In this document: piece after piece, positions 26,417 to 34,852 of the stretch
Position numbering within the stretch: position 1 is the stretch's first letter
Layout of the letters: each line of letters begins with the position of its first letter
DNA from: an uncultured Bacteroidales bacterium
GTDB taxonomy: Bacteria; Bacteroidota; Bacteroidia; Bacteroidales; P3
DNA length: 64,000 nucleotides
NCBI GenBank assembly: GCA_947165255.1
Contig: CAMUZR010000001.1
Span: 186,001 to 250,000, forward strand
Direction of reading: 5' to 3'
Program-made: the position numbers and the translations under genes
Notes under the pieces: generated by a model
What the model saw: only the letters and a program-made list of their open reading frames with translations
What the model was told of the DNA's origin: nothing
The model's database searches: none

Positions 26417-28165
26417 TTAAATATTGTGTATGAGGTGGGCTGCGAAAAGGGTGAGGGCCAGCATGTCGGCAGAGCCGCCAGGAGAGAGGTTGCGAGCCTT
26501 CATCCAGTCGTTGAGCGCCTGAATGTTTTCTATGCTAAAGTCTTGCAGCACCTGGGCGCAGCGTTGCTGAGCCTCGTGTGCCAGTTGTTCTCCGCCGCGA
26601 TGATAGAGGTTGTTGTCGTCGAGGGTGGAGATGATGTGGAGGAGCAGCCGTAGCTGTGGGTGATCGTCGACGATGTGCTGGCGATAGAAGGGAAGCCACT
26701 GCTCGAAGAGTTGGCAGTAGCCTTCGACAGCTAGGTCGAGGGCACCTTTGACACGGTATTGTTGGCGCACATGGGCGCCGTGGGTGTCGTGGGCGGAGGG
26801 TATTTCCTGAGCCATGGTTTTGATGGCCGCCTGAAGGAGTTGGGGACTTACCCGCTGGAGGTGATAGAAACTGTTGGCGGCGGCGATGCAGAAGAGGCCA
26901 AGGGAGAAGATGGCCCCTTTGTGTGTGTTGATGCCGCCAGTGGCGGCTAACATGGCCTTTTCGGCTTCGAGTCCGCAGCGGATAATGTCTGGTACGGCGG
27001 GCAGCTCCGCTTGACAGCCCATGTCGGCCAGCTGGATAAGGTATGGCTCGATGGTGCGGATGCTGCGCAGCATAAGGGCATGGTTCATGTCGCCATGGGA
27101 GCCGTTGTCCTGATGGTCGATAAGGCCGGGCTTGGGTGTGAGGTCGAGTTCCTGTCGGAGGGCTTGGGCGGCGAACACGCCGATGGCGTAGGGAAGGCTG
27201 GTGGGGTGGAGTAGGGTGAGGTCGTAGGTGTTTCGCAAAGCGCTGGCGCTGACGGCCTGGCCGTTTTGCTCTAGGCGGGGAATTTCCACAAAATCCACTC
27301 CCTGTGGGGGCAGGATTTGCCGCATGAGTTGGTTGTATCGGGCGGTGAGGGGGTCGGTGGGTTCGCTGCCCGCAAAGCGTGTGAGACGGCTTCCGGGAGC
27401 GGTGAGGTTGGGTGCGATGTGGCGGAGGCAGACGTCAAGGTCAAGCCGGATGTGCTCGTCGGTGGCGTCGGTCACCTGCTTGAGGAAGTAGGTGGGGAAG
27501 GTGGCGGCGGATATTTGGTAGTCGGAGCCCTCCAATACGGTCACATTGGCGAGGTCGCTACAGCCGCGGGTGACCATTTCCAGCCGATAGCGGTAGTCGA
27601 AAAGCGAGAGGTTTTCCTTCACCACGATGACGAAGAGGTGGTTCACCTGTGCCGAGGCTTGTTCCACCAGGTAGCGGTGTCCTTTGGTGAAGGGGTTGGC
27701 GTTCATGATGACAAGGCCGATATGGCTGCCTGTGGCCTTGCTGCGTTCGGCGGCCAGGTAGGCTTTGTAGCGGTTGAGCTCGGTGAGAGAGTTCTCCATG
27801 AACAGGGCATGGGGCGACTGGGCAATCAGTTTGAACCCAAGAGAGTTGAAAATGTCGAGATTCTCGGGCTTGGTGTAGACTTTGGTAGAGAAATAGCCGT
27901 TCTGCATGGCTACGCTCATCAGATGCGAAACCAGCATGTTGAACAGCCGCTCCTCCCGCATGTCCTGCCGGACGGCCACACATTTGATAATGTCGTGGTA
28001 GAGCCCTCCGGCAGCCAAGATGTCGTCTTCCTCAAGACGGAAAATACCGAAATACTGCTCCACCGTGTCCAGTCGCAGGTCGTTGTCGGCAAGGAAGGCC
28101 TCTACCTTCAGCCGTGTGCGGCGGTCCTTGACATTGAGGGAGCGTATTTCGAATTCAGAGTTCAT
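26417..28165 (-). CDS. citC-citG: Fused citrate lyase ligase (CitC) and triphosphoribosyl-dephospho-CoA synthase (CitG)
   Basis: 582 residues from ATG 28165 (MNSEFEIRSLNV), overlapping citX by 11 bases; the longer frame to 28300 runs back into citX. Residues 1-320 are CitC: a GNAT-like start, nucleotidyltransferase motif MNANPFTKGHRYLVEQA (about 154-170) and SASALR (about 306). Residues about 325-582 are CitG: LTPKPGLIDHQDNGSHGDMN and the later TGGINTHKGAIFSLG. CitG makes the prosthetic-group precursor from dephospho-CoA and ATP; CitC acetylates the CitD thiol with acetate and ATP to activate the lyase. CitG is often fused to CitX elsewhere; here it is fused to CitC. Confidence 0.92.
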   Translation of the reverse strand: MNSEFEIRSLNVKDRRTRLKVEAFLADNDLRLDTVEQYFGIFRLEEDDILAAGGLYHDIIKCVAVRQDMREERLFNMLVSHLMSVAMQNGYFSTKVYTKPENLDIFNSLGFKLIAQSPHALFMENSLTELNRYKAYLAAERSKATGSHIGLVIMNANPFTKGHRYLVEQASAQVNHLFVIVVKENLSLFDYRYRLEMVTRGCSDLANVTVLEGSDYQISAATFPTYFLKQVTDATDEHIRLDLDVCLRHIAPNLTAPGSRLTRFAGSEPTDPLTARYNQLMRQILPPQGVDFVEIPRLEQNGQAVSASALRNTYDLTLLHPTSLPYAIGVFAAQALRQELDLTPKPGLIDHQDNGSHGDMNHALMLRSIRTIEPYLIQLADMGCQAELPAVPDIIRCGLEAEKAMLAATGGINTHKGAIFSLGLFCIAAANSFYHLQRVSPQLLQAAIKTMAQEIPSAHDTHGAHVRQQYRVKGALDLAVEGYCQLFEQWLPFYRQHIVDDHPQLRLLLHIISTLDDNNLYHRGGEQLAHEAQQRCAQVLQDFSIENIQALNDWMKARNLSPGGSADMLALTLFAAHLIHNI

Positions 28166-28694
28166 AGTCGTCGGGAGTGTCGTGATATTGTTGAAAGAGT
28201 TCTTCCACGCGGGCGTAGAGGTCGGGTTTGGAGTGGCGACGGGCGCGGATGCAGTTGATGGCGTCTTGGTTGCCGCAAATAATGCATTTGCGTGGGGCAA
28301 GGCCTATCTCGGTACGCGAGAGGGGGGTGGAGTCGGGTTGGATGACGTCGAAGTCCCACAGACGCCCCAACGGGTGCTCGTCCTCGATACGGCAGCAGAG
28401 CGCCTTCGCCTCCAGTATTGGCAGCCGACTGATAAAATAGATTTCGGAACCTGTGTTGAGGTCCCGACGGGTGATATGTTCAATCTGAAGTGGCTGGTAG
28501 TGGTGGAGGAAGGCTTCGGCCTTGTCGGCCAGGGAGAGTGAGATAAAGTTACTCTTGACGGGTCCGGGCATCACCATGGTAACCGATACCAATGTGCGGC
28601 CGGGATATTGTTTCAGCAGTTCCAAGTGCATCTGGTGGCGGTTGTCGCGGCTGAGCAGGAGCTCGTCAAGAGTGACTTCCATAAAATGATTCAT
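28155..28694 (-). CDS. citX: Apo-citrate lyase phosphoribosyl-dephospho-CoA transferase
   Basis: 179 residues, normal for CitX. Motifs PLGRLWDFDVIQP and the Cys/His-containing RKCIICGNQDAINCIRARRH are diagnostic. The enzyme attaches the 2'-(5''-triphosphoribosyl)-3'-dephospho-CoA group to a serine of the CitD acyl carrier subunit. It sits 54 bases downstream of citF and overlaps citCG, consistent with coupled translation of the two maturation proteins. Confidence 0.93.
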   Translation of the reverse strand: MNHFMEVTLDELLLSRDNRHQMHLELLKQYPGRTLVSVTMVMPGPVKSNFISLSLADKAEAFLHHYQPLQIEHITRRDLNTGSEIYFISRLPILEAKALCCRIEDEHPLGRLWDFDVIQPDSTPLSRTEIGLAPRKCIICGNQDAINCIRARRHSKPDLYARVEELFQQYHDTPDDYEL

Positions 28695-28748
28695 TAGTCA
28701 TAAGCTGCTGGCCATCGGAGGTGTCCGTGGCCAGCAGCATGGAAAAGA

Positions 28749-30287
28749 TTAGGCGTTGATGTTCTTGATAACGTCGAGGACGGAACCGTCGCGGTTCATT
28801 ACCACGCCGACCACTTTGTCACCGAAGGGCAGTGGGGCGGGGGTGCCGATAACCTTAAGGGCGCGTTCTTTCAGCCAGTTAATGTCGACCACATTCAGGC
28901 CGGCTTTCTTCAGACGCTCGGCAATTTCGGGACGGTTGGGGTTGACGGCGATGCCGTATTCGGTCACCACCACGTCGACGCTCTTGCCGGGGGTGATGAG
29001 CGTGGTGACCTTGTCAACTACGCAAGGAATGCGTCCACGGAGGAGCGGGCATACGATGATGGAGAGGGCCGAGTCGGCTGCAGTGTCGGGGTGACCACCG
29101 ATGGCGCCACGGATGATGCCGTCGGAACCCACCAGCACGTTCACGTTGAAGTCGGTGTCGACCTCGAGGGCCGAGAGGATGACGATGTCCAGATAATGGG
29201 TGGCGCTGCCGGGCTCGTCGGCGGAGGCGTACTCATTGGCCGAAACCTCTTTGTGTTTGGGATCGTTCATGATGGACTCGGCGGCCACGCGGTCGAAGGA
29301 CTGAACGTCGATGAGGCGGTCGATAAGGCCTTCTTCATGCAGTTTGACCATGTGGGCGGTGATGCCGCCCAGGGCGAAGGAGGCGTGGATGTTCTGGTCG
29401 ATCATGCTCTGGCGGATGTACTTGACGGCGGCCAGCGAAGCACCGCCGGAACCGGTCTGAATGCTGAAGCCTTCTTTGAAGTAACCGCTGTTGACGATAA
29501 CCTTGGCAGCCTGTTTGGCCAGGAGAATGTCGCGGGGGTTCTTGGTGTCGCGAATGGCACCGCTGGCAATCTTGGAGGAGTCGCCAACGCTGTCCACCTC
29601 AACCACATAGTCCACATTGTGCTCCGAAATGGAGTTGGGGGTGTTGGGGTAGGCCACCAAGTCGTCGGTGAGAATGACCACCTTGTCGGCATACTGGGCA
29701 TCGGGCAGGGCATAACCTAAGGAGCCGCAGATGCTCTTGGCGTTCTCGCTACGCGAATAGCCGCAGGCGTTGCCCAGGGGATCGGACGAGGAGGCGCCGA
29801 TGAAGGCCACGTCGATGTGGAGGTCGCCGTTGGCAATGGCGCTGCCGCGGCCGCCATGGGAGCGGAAAATCACGGGCTTTTCCATCAGACCGCGTGAAAT
29901 CTCGTCGGCCAGTTTGCCGCGCAGACCCGAAGTGGAAATGCTGGTGATGACTCCGTTCTTGATGTGCTCGATAAGAGGCTCATGGACGTCCTGCAGCGAG
30001 GAGGCGGCCAGCGAGAGATTCTTGAAGCCCATCTCGGCCAGTTTGTCCACCACCATGTTCACCACCTTGTCGCCGCCACGGAAGTGGTGGTGGAAGGAAA
30101 TGGTCATGCCGTCCTTGAGGCCGCTCTTGCGGATGGCCTCTTCCAGGGTCACCAGCTTGGGAGATTCTTTCTGGAACTGCTGTTTCTCGGTGGGGTTCTT
30201 CACGAGGTTCTTTTCGTCGAAAACCTCTTTATTGAGTTTCTTAGCCTCGGCTAAGATTAAATCTTGTCTATCTTTGGTTGCGTTCAT
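28749..30287 (-). CDS. citF: Citrate lyase alpha subunit (citrate CoA-transferase)
   Basis: 512 residues, full length. Family features include MTISFHHHFRGGDKVVNMV, FRSHGGRGSAIANGDLHID and GGHPDTAADSALSIIVCPL. The alpha subunit swaps the acetyl group on the acyl carrier for citrate, forming citryl-ACP. Its ATG overlaps the citE stop (TAATG) and is preceded by AGGAGG, showing tight coupling with citE. Together with CitD and CitE it forms the cytoplasmic citrate lyase complex that yields acetate and oxaloacetate. Confidence 0.96.
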   Translation of the reverse strand: MNATKDRQDLILAEAKKLNKEVFDEKNLVKNPTEKQQFQKESPKLVTLEEAIRKSGLKDGMTISFHHHFRGGDKVVNMVVDKLAEMGFKNLSLAASSLQDVHEPLIEHIKNGVITSISTSGLRGKLADEISRGLMEKPVIFRSHGGRGSAIANGDLHIDVAFIGASSSDPLGNACGYSRSENAKSICGSLGYALPDAQYADKVVILTDDLVAYPNTPNSISEHNVDYVVEVDSVGDSSKIASGAIRDTKNPRDILLAKQAAKVIVNSGYFKEGFSIQTGSGGASLAAVKYIRQSMIDQNIHASFALGGITAHMVKLHEEGLIDRLIDVQSFDRVAAESIMNDPKHKEVSANEYASADEPGSATHYLDIVILSALEVDTDFNVNVLVGSDGIIRGAIGGHPDTAADSALSIIVCPLLRGRIPCVVDKVTTLITPGKSVDVVVTEYGIAVNPNRPEIAERLKKAGLNVVDINWLKERALKVIGTPAPLPFGDKVVGVVMNRDGSVLDVIKNINA

Positions 30288-31174
30288 TACAAGTCCTCCT
30301 TAGTTAAAACGCCGGCGCTGATGGCCAGCTCGATGGTACGTTGTGCTCTAATGACGACGGGTTTGTCAATCATCTTGCCGTTGAGGGCGATGACGCCGCT
30401 GCCCTTGGCCTCGGCCTCCTTGATGGCACCCATGATGGCCTTGGCTTTGTCAATGTCCTTCTGGGTGGGAGTGAAAATCTCATTGATAATTTCAATCTGG
30501 CGGGGATTGATGATGCTCTTGCCGTCGAAGCCCAAGTGCTTGATGAGCTCCACTTCTTTGCGGAAGGTTTCCATGTCGTTAAGGTTGGAGAAGACGGTGT
30601 CGAGGGCGTCGATGCCGGCGGCGCGGGCGGCCACCACGATGGTCTCGCGGGCCAGGAGCAGCTCCTCACCGGTGGTGGTGCGCTGGGTCTTCAGGTTGGC
30701 GCAATAGTCTTCGGCGCCCAGGGCGATGCCCATCATGCGCTTGCTGGCGGTGGCAATGGCATAGGCATTGATGATGCCCTTGGTGGACTCGATGGCGGCC
30801 ATGATCTGGGTGCGGCCCACGCAGCCGAGTCTCTTCTCTACCTTCTCAATCTCCTCCTCCAGTTCCACCACCTCTTCGGCGGTCTCGGTCTTGGGCATAC
30901 GTATGACATGTACGCCGGCAGTCACGACGGCCTCCACGTCCTTCTTGCCGAAAGGAGTGTTCAGGGGGTTGATACGCACCACCATTTCGGTGTTGCCGTA
31001 GTTAATGCTCTTCAGAGCGTTGTGCACGAGCAGGCGGGCGGCGTCCTTCTCGGCCATGGTCACAGAGTCCTCGAGGTCCAGCATGATGGAGTCGGGACCG
31101 TAAATGAATGCGTCAGACATCATCCCGGGATTGTTGCCCGGCACAAACATCATAGTTCTTCTTAATCTTTGCAT
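30287..31174 (-). CDS. citE: Citrate lyase beta subunit (citryl-CoA lyase)
   Basis: 295 residues. Signature segments are RRTMMFVPGNNPGMM, SIMLDLEDSV, RINPLNTPFGKKDVEAVV, IESTKGIINAYAIA and GAEDYCANL with the metal-binding glutamate and aspartate. It cleaves citryl-ACP to acetyl-ACP and oxaloacetate. It follows citD by 25 bases and precedes citF with a 1-base overlap. Confidence 0.96.
   Translation of the reverse strand: MQRLRRTMMFVPGNNPGMMSDAFIYGPDSIMLDLEDSVTMAEKDAARLLVHNALKSINYGNTEMVVRINPLNTPFGKKDVEAVVTAGVHVIRMPKTETAEEVVELEEEIEKVEKRLGCVGRTQIMAAIESTKGIINAYAIATASKRMMGIALGAEDYCANLKTQRTTTGEELLLARETIVVAARAAGIDALDTVFSNLNDMETFRKEVELIKHLGFDGKSIINPRQIEIINEIFTPTQKDIDKAKAIMGAIKEAEAKGSGVIALNGKMIDKPVVIRAQRTIELAISAGVLTKEDL
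30295..30300 (-). promoter_or_regulatory. Strong Shine-Dalgarno site for citF
   Basis: AGGAGG on the minus strand, 7 bases before the citF ATG and inside the end of citE. It supports the citF start and coupled translation; such sites are uncommon in this phylum. Confidence 0.75.
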
Positions 31175-31199
31175 AGTACTAAGAGTTTAAATGAAACGA

Positions 31200-31478
31200 T
31201 TAAGCCCAGACATCCTTACCCGTTGCGCGGACGGCAGCGCAGGTAACACGAGCTTTAATAGTGCAGTCGAGGGCACCCTTGTCGGTGGCCTTCACGTTAG
31301 CACTGGTTACGCCAAGCTCCGTCAGGGTCTCGGCAATCACTTTTTTGATCTGTTCACCGAACTGGTACATCACGGTGCTGTCCAGCTCGATGTTCAGGCC
31401 CTCTTTGTCCGAAGGCTCAATCTGAATCATGATGTCGCCTGACTCCAAGGTTCCGGCGAATGCTTTGTTGATTGTCAT
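31200..31478 (-). CDS. citD: Citrate lyase gamma subunit (acyl carrier protein)
   Basis: 92 residues. The N-terminal AFAGTLESGDIMIQIEP holds the serine (in ESGD, about residue 13) that carries the phosphoribosyl-dephospho-CoA arm. It is the first gene of the citD-E-F-X-CG-acn-icd block. Its leader of roughly 110 bases separates it from a Bacteroidetes promoter. No citrate transporter or CitAB-type sensor lies next to it. Confidence 0.95.
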   Translation of the reverse strand: MTINKAFAGTLESGDIMIQIEPSDKEGLNIELDSTVMYQFGEQIKKVIAETLTELGVTSANVKATDKGALDCTIKARVTCAAVRATGKDVWA

Positions 31479-31596
31479 GTTGTGAATTTTATTTTAATAT
31501 AATTAAGTTTATTTTTGAACTCTTTTTCTCAACATAGGCCGTTAACAAAATGACAGACAATGCATAGAGACATCACCTATCCTTTCTATTTCCTTA

Positions 31597-31627
31597 GCAA
31601 AGATATACATTTATTTTTAAATAGCAA
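31597..31627 (-). promoter_or_regulatory. Promoter of the citrate operon
   Basis: On the minus strand: TTG (31627-31625), a 19-base spacer and TATCTTTGC (31605-31597). It predicts a leader of about 110 bases before citD. The rest of 31479-31792 shows no gene. Confidence 0.65.
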
Positions 31628-31792
31628 CTCTTTAACAAAACTTTTTTTTCCAGCATTGGTTTTCAGTCATTTGTGCCATTTGTGCCTCTCTTGGCAACTA
31701 CTGAAATACCACCACTTTGGGCCAATTATTACTAGTGCTCCTCATCCCCAAAATCACTACTAATAATGATTCGTCGTGTGTGTAAAAATACC

Positions 31793-31801
31793 TACTTTTG
31801 C
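31793..31801 (+). promoter_or_regulatory. -7 promoter box for the 207-aa outer-membrane-like protein gene
   Basis: TACTTTTGC, matching TAnnTTTGC, 30 bases before ATG 31831. No clear TTTG at -33. Confidence 0.6.
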
Positions 31802-31830
31802 AAAAAATTTATTTTTTTAAATTTTAAGAC

Positions 31831-32454
31831 ATGAGATATAAAATTTTAGTTTCAATTATTCTTATGTTACCCATGTCGCTGCTGTCGCAAGAGACTTCCG
31901 GCATCTATCAAGGTTTCTCCGGCGGCATGGTGCTCCATGCCGGCTATCTTTCGGGTGTGAATGTCAGTGCGCCGGTCAGTCCACAAGGGCTCACTACCGG
32001 CATCGGCGGTGCCCTAAGGGTTAACCTCGGCAAAATCCTTCGGGTAGGGCTGGACGGCCATGTGTCCACCCTCAGCTCCAACCATTCCGATGCGCGCGAC
32101 GTGCTGTCCGACGGAAGTTACATACGCACCGGGTCGGGCGGTCTGCTGGCCGACCTCTGCTGGCGGCAGAGTAAATGGTGGCCGTACATTGGTTTTGGGG
32201 TTGGCGGTGGCTCTATGAAAGGGCTCTACATCCTCGATGGCAGTCAGGATGACTGGGCACCTGAGTCTAGTGCTGTCTATAACAAGCAGTCGTTCTTTTA
32301 TCTATCGCCCTATTTGGGCACTGATTTCTGCTTGACCCCCCGTGTGCATCTCACGTTTAAGGTCGACTGGATGCTGGCCGTCCACGATGGCGCCCTGCTT
32401 AAACCGTCAGGCCCCCGTGGCTATTTTGGCTTCATGTTCTGCCATTCAAGGTAA
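31831..32454 (+). CDS. Hypothetical outer-membrane beta-barrel-like protein
   Basis: 207 residues with signal peptide (MRYKILVSIILMLPMSLLSQ). The mature region alternates polar and hydrophobic residues in short glycine-rich strands (LTTGIGGALRVNLGKILRVG, WWPYIGFGVGGGS, YFGFMFCHSR) and ends in an aromatic-containing strand, as in small 8-stranded outer-membrane proteins. No specific family is recognised. It stands alone, followed by repeats and a terminator. Confidence 0.7.
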   Translation: MRYKILVSIILMLPMSLLSQETSGIYQGFSGGMVLHAGYLSGVNVSAPVSPQGLTTGIGGALRVNLGKILRVGLDGHVSTLSSNHSDARDVLSDGSYIRTGSGGLLADLCWRQSKWWPYIGFGVGGGSMKGLYILDGSQDDWAPESSAVYNKQSFFYLSPYLGTDFCLTPRVHLTFKVDWMLAVHDGALLKPSGPRGYFGFMFCHSR

Positions 32455-32490
32455 AAGGTAAAAACTAAAAACTAAAGGATGGGCGGGGGG
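32450..32490 (+). repeat. Dispersed repeat copy A (TAAAAGGTAAAAACTAAAAA type)
   Basis: An A-rich block running into a G-rich tail, directly after the 207-aa gene. It recurs with a few changes at about 32716-32758. Confidence 0.7.
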
Positions 32491-32597
32491 AGATGGTAGA
32501 TGTTGATTATTGGCTGGTTCGTAAGTAATTGGACCTTTGATTCTTGATTATGGAAGGTGCCTAATGCATAATCACCAATGCCCCTTTAAACTTTTTG

Positions 32598-32635
32598 CGC
32601 CCTCGCGATACCCCTAGCCGCGAGGGCGTTTTTTT
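32598..32635 (+). terminator. Hairpin terminator
   Basis: A 10-bp GC-rich stem (32598-32607 with 32619-32628) followed by seven T residues, between the two outer-membrane-like genes. Confidence 0.85.
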
Positions 32636-32715
32636 CTTCCACGAGAAATATTTGCCCCCCTTTGAACGTTTATTGGGTATTAAAAAAGGAGAATTGGGAA
32701 TTGAGAATTTTTTAA

Positions 32716-32819
32716 AGTAAAAGGTAAAAACTAAAAATTAAAAGGGTGGACGGGGGGTGGGAATTGAGAATTGAGAATTGGGAATTGAGAATTGGGAATT
32801 GAGAAAACAAGATATTGCT
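32716..32819 (+). repeat. Dispersed repeat copy B plus GAATTGAGAATTGGGA tandem repeat
   Basis: 32716-32758 repeats copy A. From 32759 to about 32806, units of 7 bases (GAATTGA/GAATTGG) are tandemly repeated; one more pair lies near 32690-32709. The array ends just before the next start codon and could change in length by slippage. Confidence 0.75.
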
Positions 32820-33512
32820 ATGAGAACACTTGGGTACTTTTTTTTATGGATGGGTTATTCGCTGTATTCTTTAAGTGGATTAGGCGTTTATGCTCCCACA
32901 TGTATGGATTTCGCCATGCTTGACGGCAAGAATGATGTCCGTCTGGACGTGGCGGTGTTGCCAATATCCCTCGGCCTTAGGTCCACCGTGTCGTATGGCC
33001 TGACGGACCATGTCCTGATTCAGGCTGATGCCAAGTATCATGATAATCAATATTATGGTCAGTTGGTCTCGGGCTGGTATAGCAATGCTGACAGCAGGGT
33101 CCTTGAGGTGCTTGGTGGGGCTTCTGTTGGGTATGGTAACGATCGGCTGCACGATATGGAATCTTGGCATAGTGGTAACTACATTACGTGCTTCCTGCAA
33201 GGCAATATGGGATGGAAGAATCTTGCCAATAATCATATCGACGTTGCGTTTGGCGCCAGGTGCGGCTACTATTATGCTTCGCTCATCAATTCTGCGTTTT
33301 TCGGCAATACCGTGAAGGAAGAAGATGTGGTTGCCCATTCGTTTTTTGTAGAGCCGAACATTAATTTCAGATTCGGTTGGGAAAAGCTAAAGTTCAACCT
33401 CAAAACGGGCTATAACTTCCATCACGTTTCTGCCCTGTGCCCCGGCAAGGGTGCCCATACGGGCATGGGAGACTTCGTGAGCATGGAGCTTTCGCTCAAT
33501 TATCATTTCTGA
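32820..33512 (+). CDS. Hypothetical outer-membrane beta-barrel-like protein
   Basis: 230 residues from ATG 32820; the in-frame TTG at 32778 lies inside the tandem repeat and is rejected. A weak N-terminal hydrophobic segment (MRTLGYFFLWMGYSLYSLSG) may be a signal. The rest alternates in strand-like blocks (LRSTVSYGLTDHVLIQADAK, FRFGWEKLKFNLKTGYNF) and ends in LSLNYHF, a typical C-terminal aromatic end of outer-membrane barrels. No family recognised. It converges with the MATE gene, overlapping by 10 bases. Confidence 0.7.
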   Translation: MRTLGYFFLWMGYSLYSLSGLGVYAPTCMDFAMLDGKNDVRLDVAVLPISLGLRSTVSYGLTDHVLIQADAKYHDNQYYGQLVSGWYSNADSRVLEVLGGASVGYGNDRLHDMESWHSGNYITCFLQGNMGWKNLANNHIDVAFGARCGYYYASLINSAFFGNTVKEEDVVAHSFFVEPNINFRFGWEKLKFNLKTGYNFHHVSALCPGKGAHTGMGDFVSMELSLNYHF

Positions 33513-34852
33513 CTGGCTACAGAGGGGGAGGTCACTAAGCGGATGCGGCGGAGGGTGCGCCGCATCAGGGGCAGCGAAACCGAGAGCGTCAGCACTTCGG
33601 CAATGGGCATACTCAGCCAGATGCCCATGTCGCCTATCATGGGGGTGAGCAGAAAGAGCGGCAGCAGCACAAACACGATGCTTCGGCACAAGGCAATGAC
33701 CGCCGACTCCAGCGGCCGCTCCACCGCCGTGTGAAAACTGCTGCCTATGATGTTGACGAAAGAGACTAGGTAGTGCAGCGTCACCCATGTGGTGGCCGTG
33801 GTGGCAATGGCTTTCAACTCCATGTCGCCCGAGGCAAAGGCTCCCACAATGGGGTGCTTAAATACCAATACGGCCAGGTACACCCCTATGCCGATGCAGC
33901 CGCTGAACAGCAGCGACGACACCAGCAGGCTTCGCACCCCACGGTAGTTGCGCGCCCCCATCTGGAACGACATCAGCGGATACAGCGCCTGCGAAAGCCC
34001 AAAAATGGACATGTTCACTATGAAGTTCAGGTAGCACACAATGGTCAGTGCTGCCACGCCTGTGGGTCCCACCTCGCGCATCAGCACCAGGTTGAACACA
34101 AACGTGGTGATGGCGGCGGACACCGATGTGAGCATCTCCGACGATCCGTTGTAGAAAATCCGCCCCACCTCGCGCCACGAACCCCGCAGTCGTCCGAATC
34201 TCACCAGCGGGGCCAGCACCAACGCCGCCGTGCTGTTGGCCGCGCAAGTGGCTATGGCCGCCCCGCTCACGCCCCAATTCAGCTTCAGCACAAAGAAATA
34301 GTCCAGCACCACATTCACCACACAGCATATCGTGCCGCTCACAAACACCCAGTTGGGTTTCCCCGAAAGGCGGGTGAAGGCCTCGGTAAAATTAGGTATG
34401 CAGTAGAAGATAAAGGCGCAACCGATAATGCCTAGGTAGCTGCGCACGTATGGGTAAACCTCGTCGTTGGCCCCTAGGAAATAGCACACGCGGTGCAGGT
34501 TCAGACCCACCAGCAGCGACAGCAATCCTATAGTCGCTACCAGCACCAGAAAAGTCAGCGTCGTGTAGCCCCTCACCAGCCCGTGGTCGCCGCGTCCCTG
34601 TGCCGTCCCGGCTATCACCACTCCGCCCGAAATAATCATGATGGCCACGCTCAGCATGACGTTAATCAGCGGCATGGATATGTTCACGGCGGCCAGCCCC
34701 AAGGTGCCAACCCCCTTGGAAACAAAAAGCCCGTCAATAATAGTCTGCAGCCCCACGATGAGCATCCCTACCACACTGGGCAGGGCATATTTCAGCAACT
34801 GGCGGCTCAGCCCCTTGGGCTTGTTAAACTTGAATCTGTTGGTATCAGCCAT
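33503..34852 (-). CDS. MATE family multidrug/Na+ efflux transporter
   Basis: 449 residues with about 12 hydrophobic segments in two similar halves, the usual MATE topology in the inner membrane. Characteristic segments are LPSVVGMLIVGLQTIIDGLF near the N-terminus and GISGAA-like WGVSGAAIATCAANS in the middle. Substrate is unknown; members expel cationic drugs in exchange for Na+ or H+. Its start overlaps the end of the upstream esterase gene by 8 bases, so the two are coupled. Confidence 0.9.
   Translation of the reverse strand: MADTNRFKFNKPKGLSRQLLKYALPSVVGMLIVGLQTIIDGLFVSKGVGTLGLAAVNISMPLINVMLSVAIMIISGGVVIAGTAQGRGDHGLVRGYTTLTFLVLVATIGLLSLLVGLNLHRVCYFLGANDEVYPYVRSYLGIIGCAFIFYCIPNFTEAFTRLSGKPNWVFVSGTICCVVNVVLDYFFVLKLNWGVSGAAIATCAANSTAALVLAPLVRFGRLRGSWREVGRIFYNGSSEMLTSVSAAITTFVFNLVLMREVGPTGVAALTIVCYLNFIVNMSIFGLSQALYPLMSFQMGARNYRGVRSLLVSSLLFSGCIGIGVYLAVLVFKHPIVGAFASGDMELKAIATTATTWVTLHYLVSFVNIIGSSFHTAVERPLESAVIALCRSIVFVLLPLFLLTPMIGDMGIWLSMPIAEVLTLSVSLPLMRRTLRRIRLVTSPSVASQK

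Noticed and set aside
28166-28300. N-terminal extension of the CitC-CitG protein
   Set aside because: It lies fully inside citX and is low-complexity; ATG 28165 begins the conserved CitC sequence.
32778-32819. TTG start for the 230-aa outer-membrane-like gene
   Set aside because: The extra 14 codons are the tandem repeat itself.
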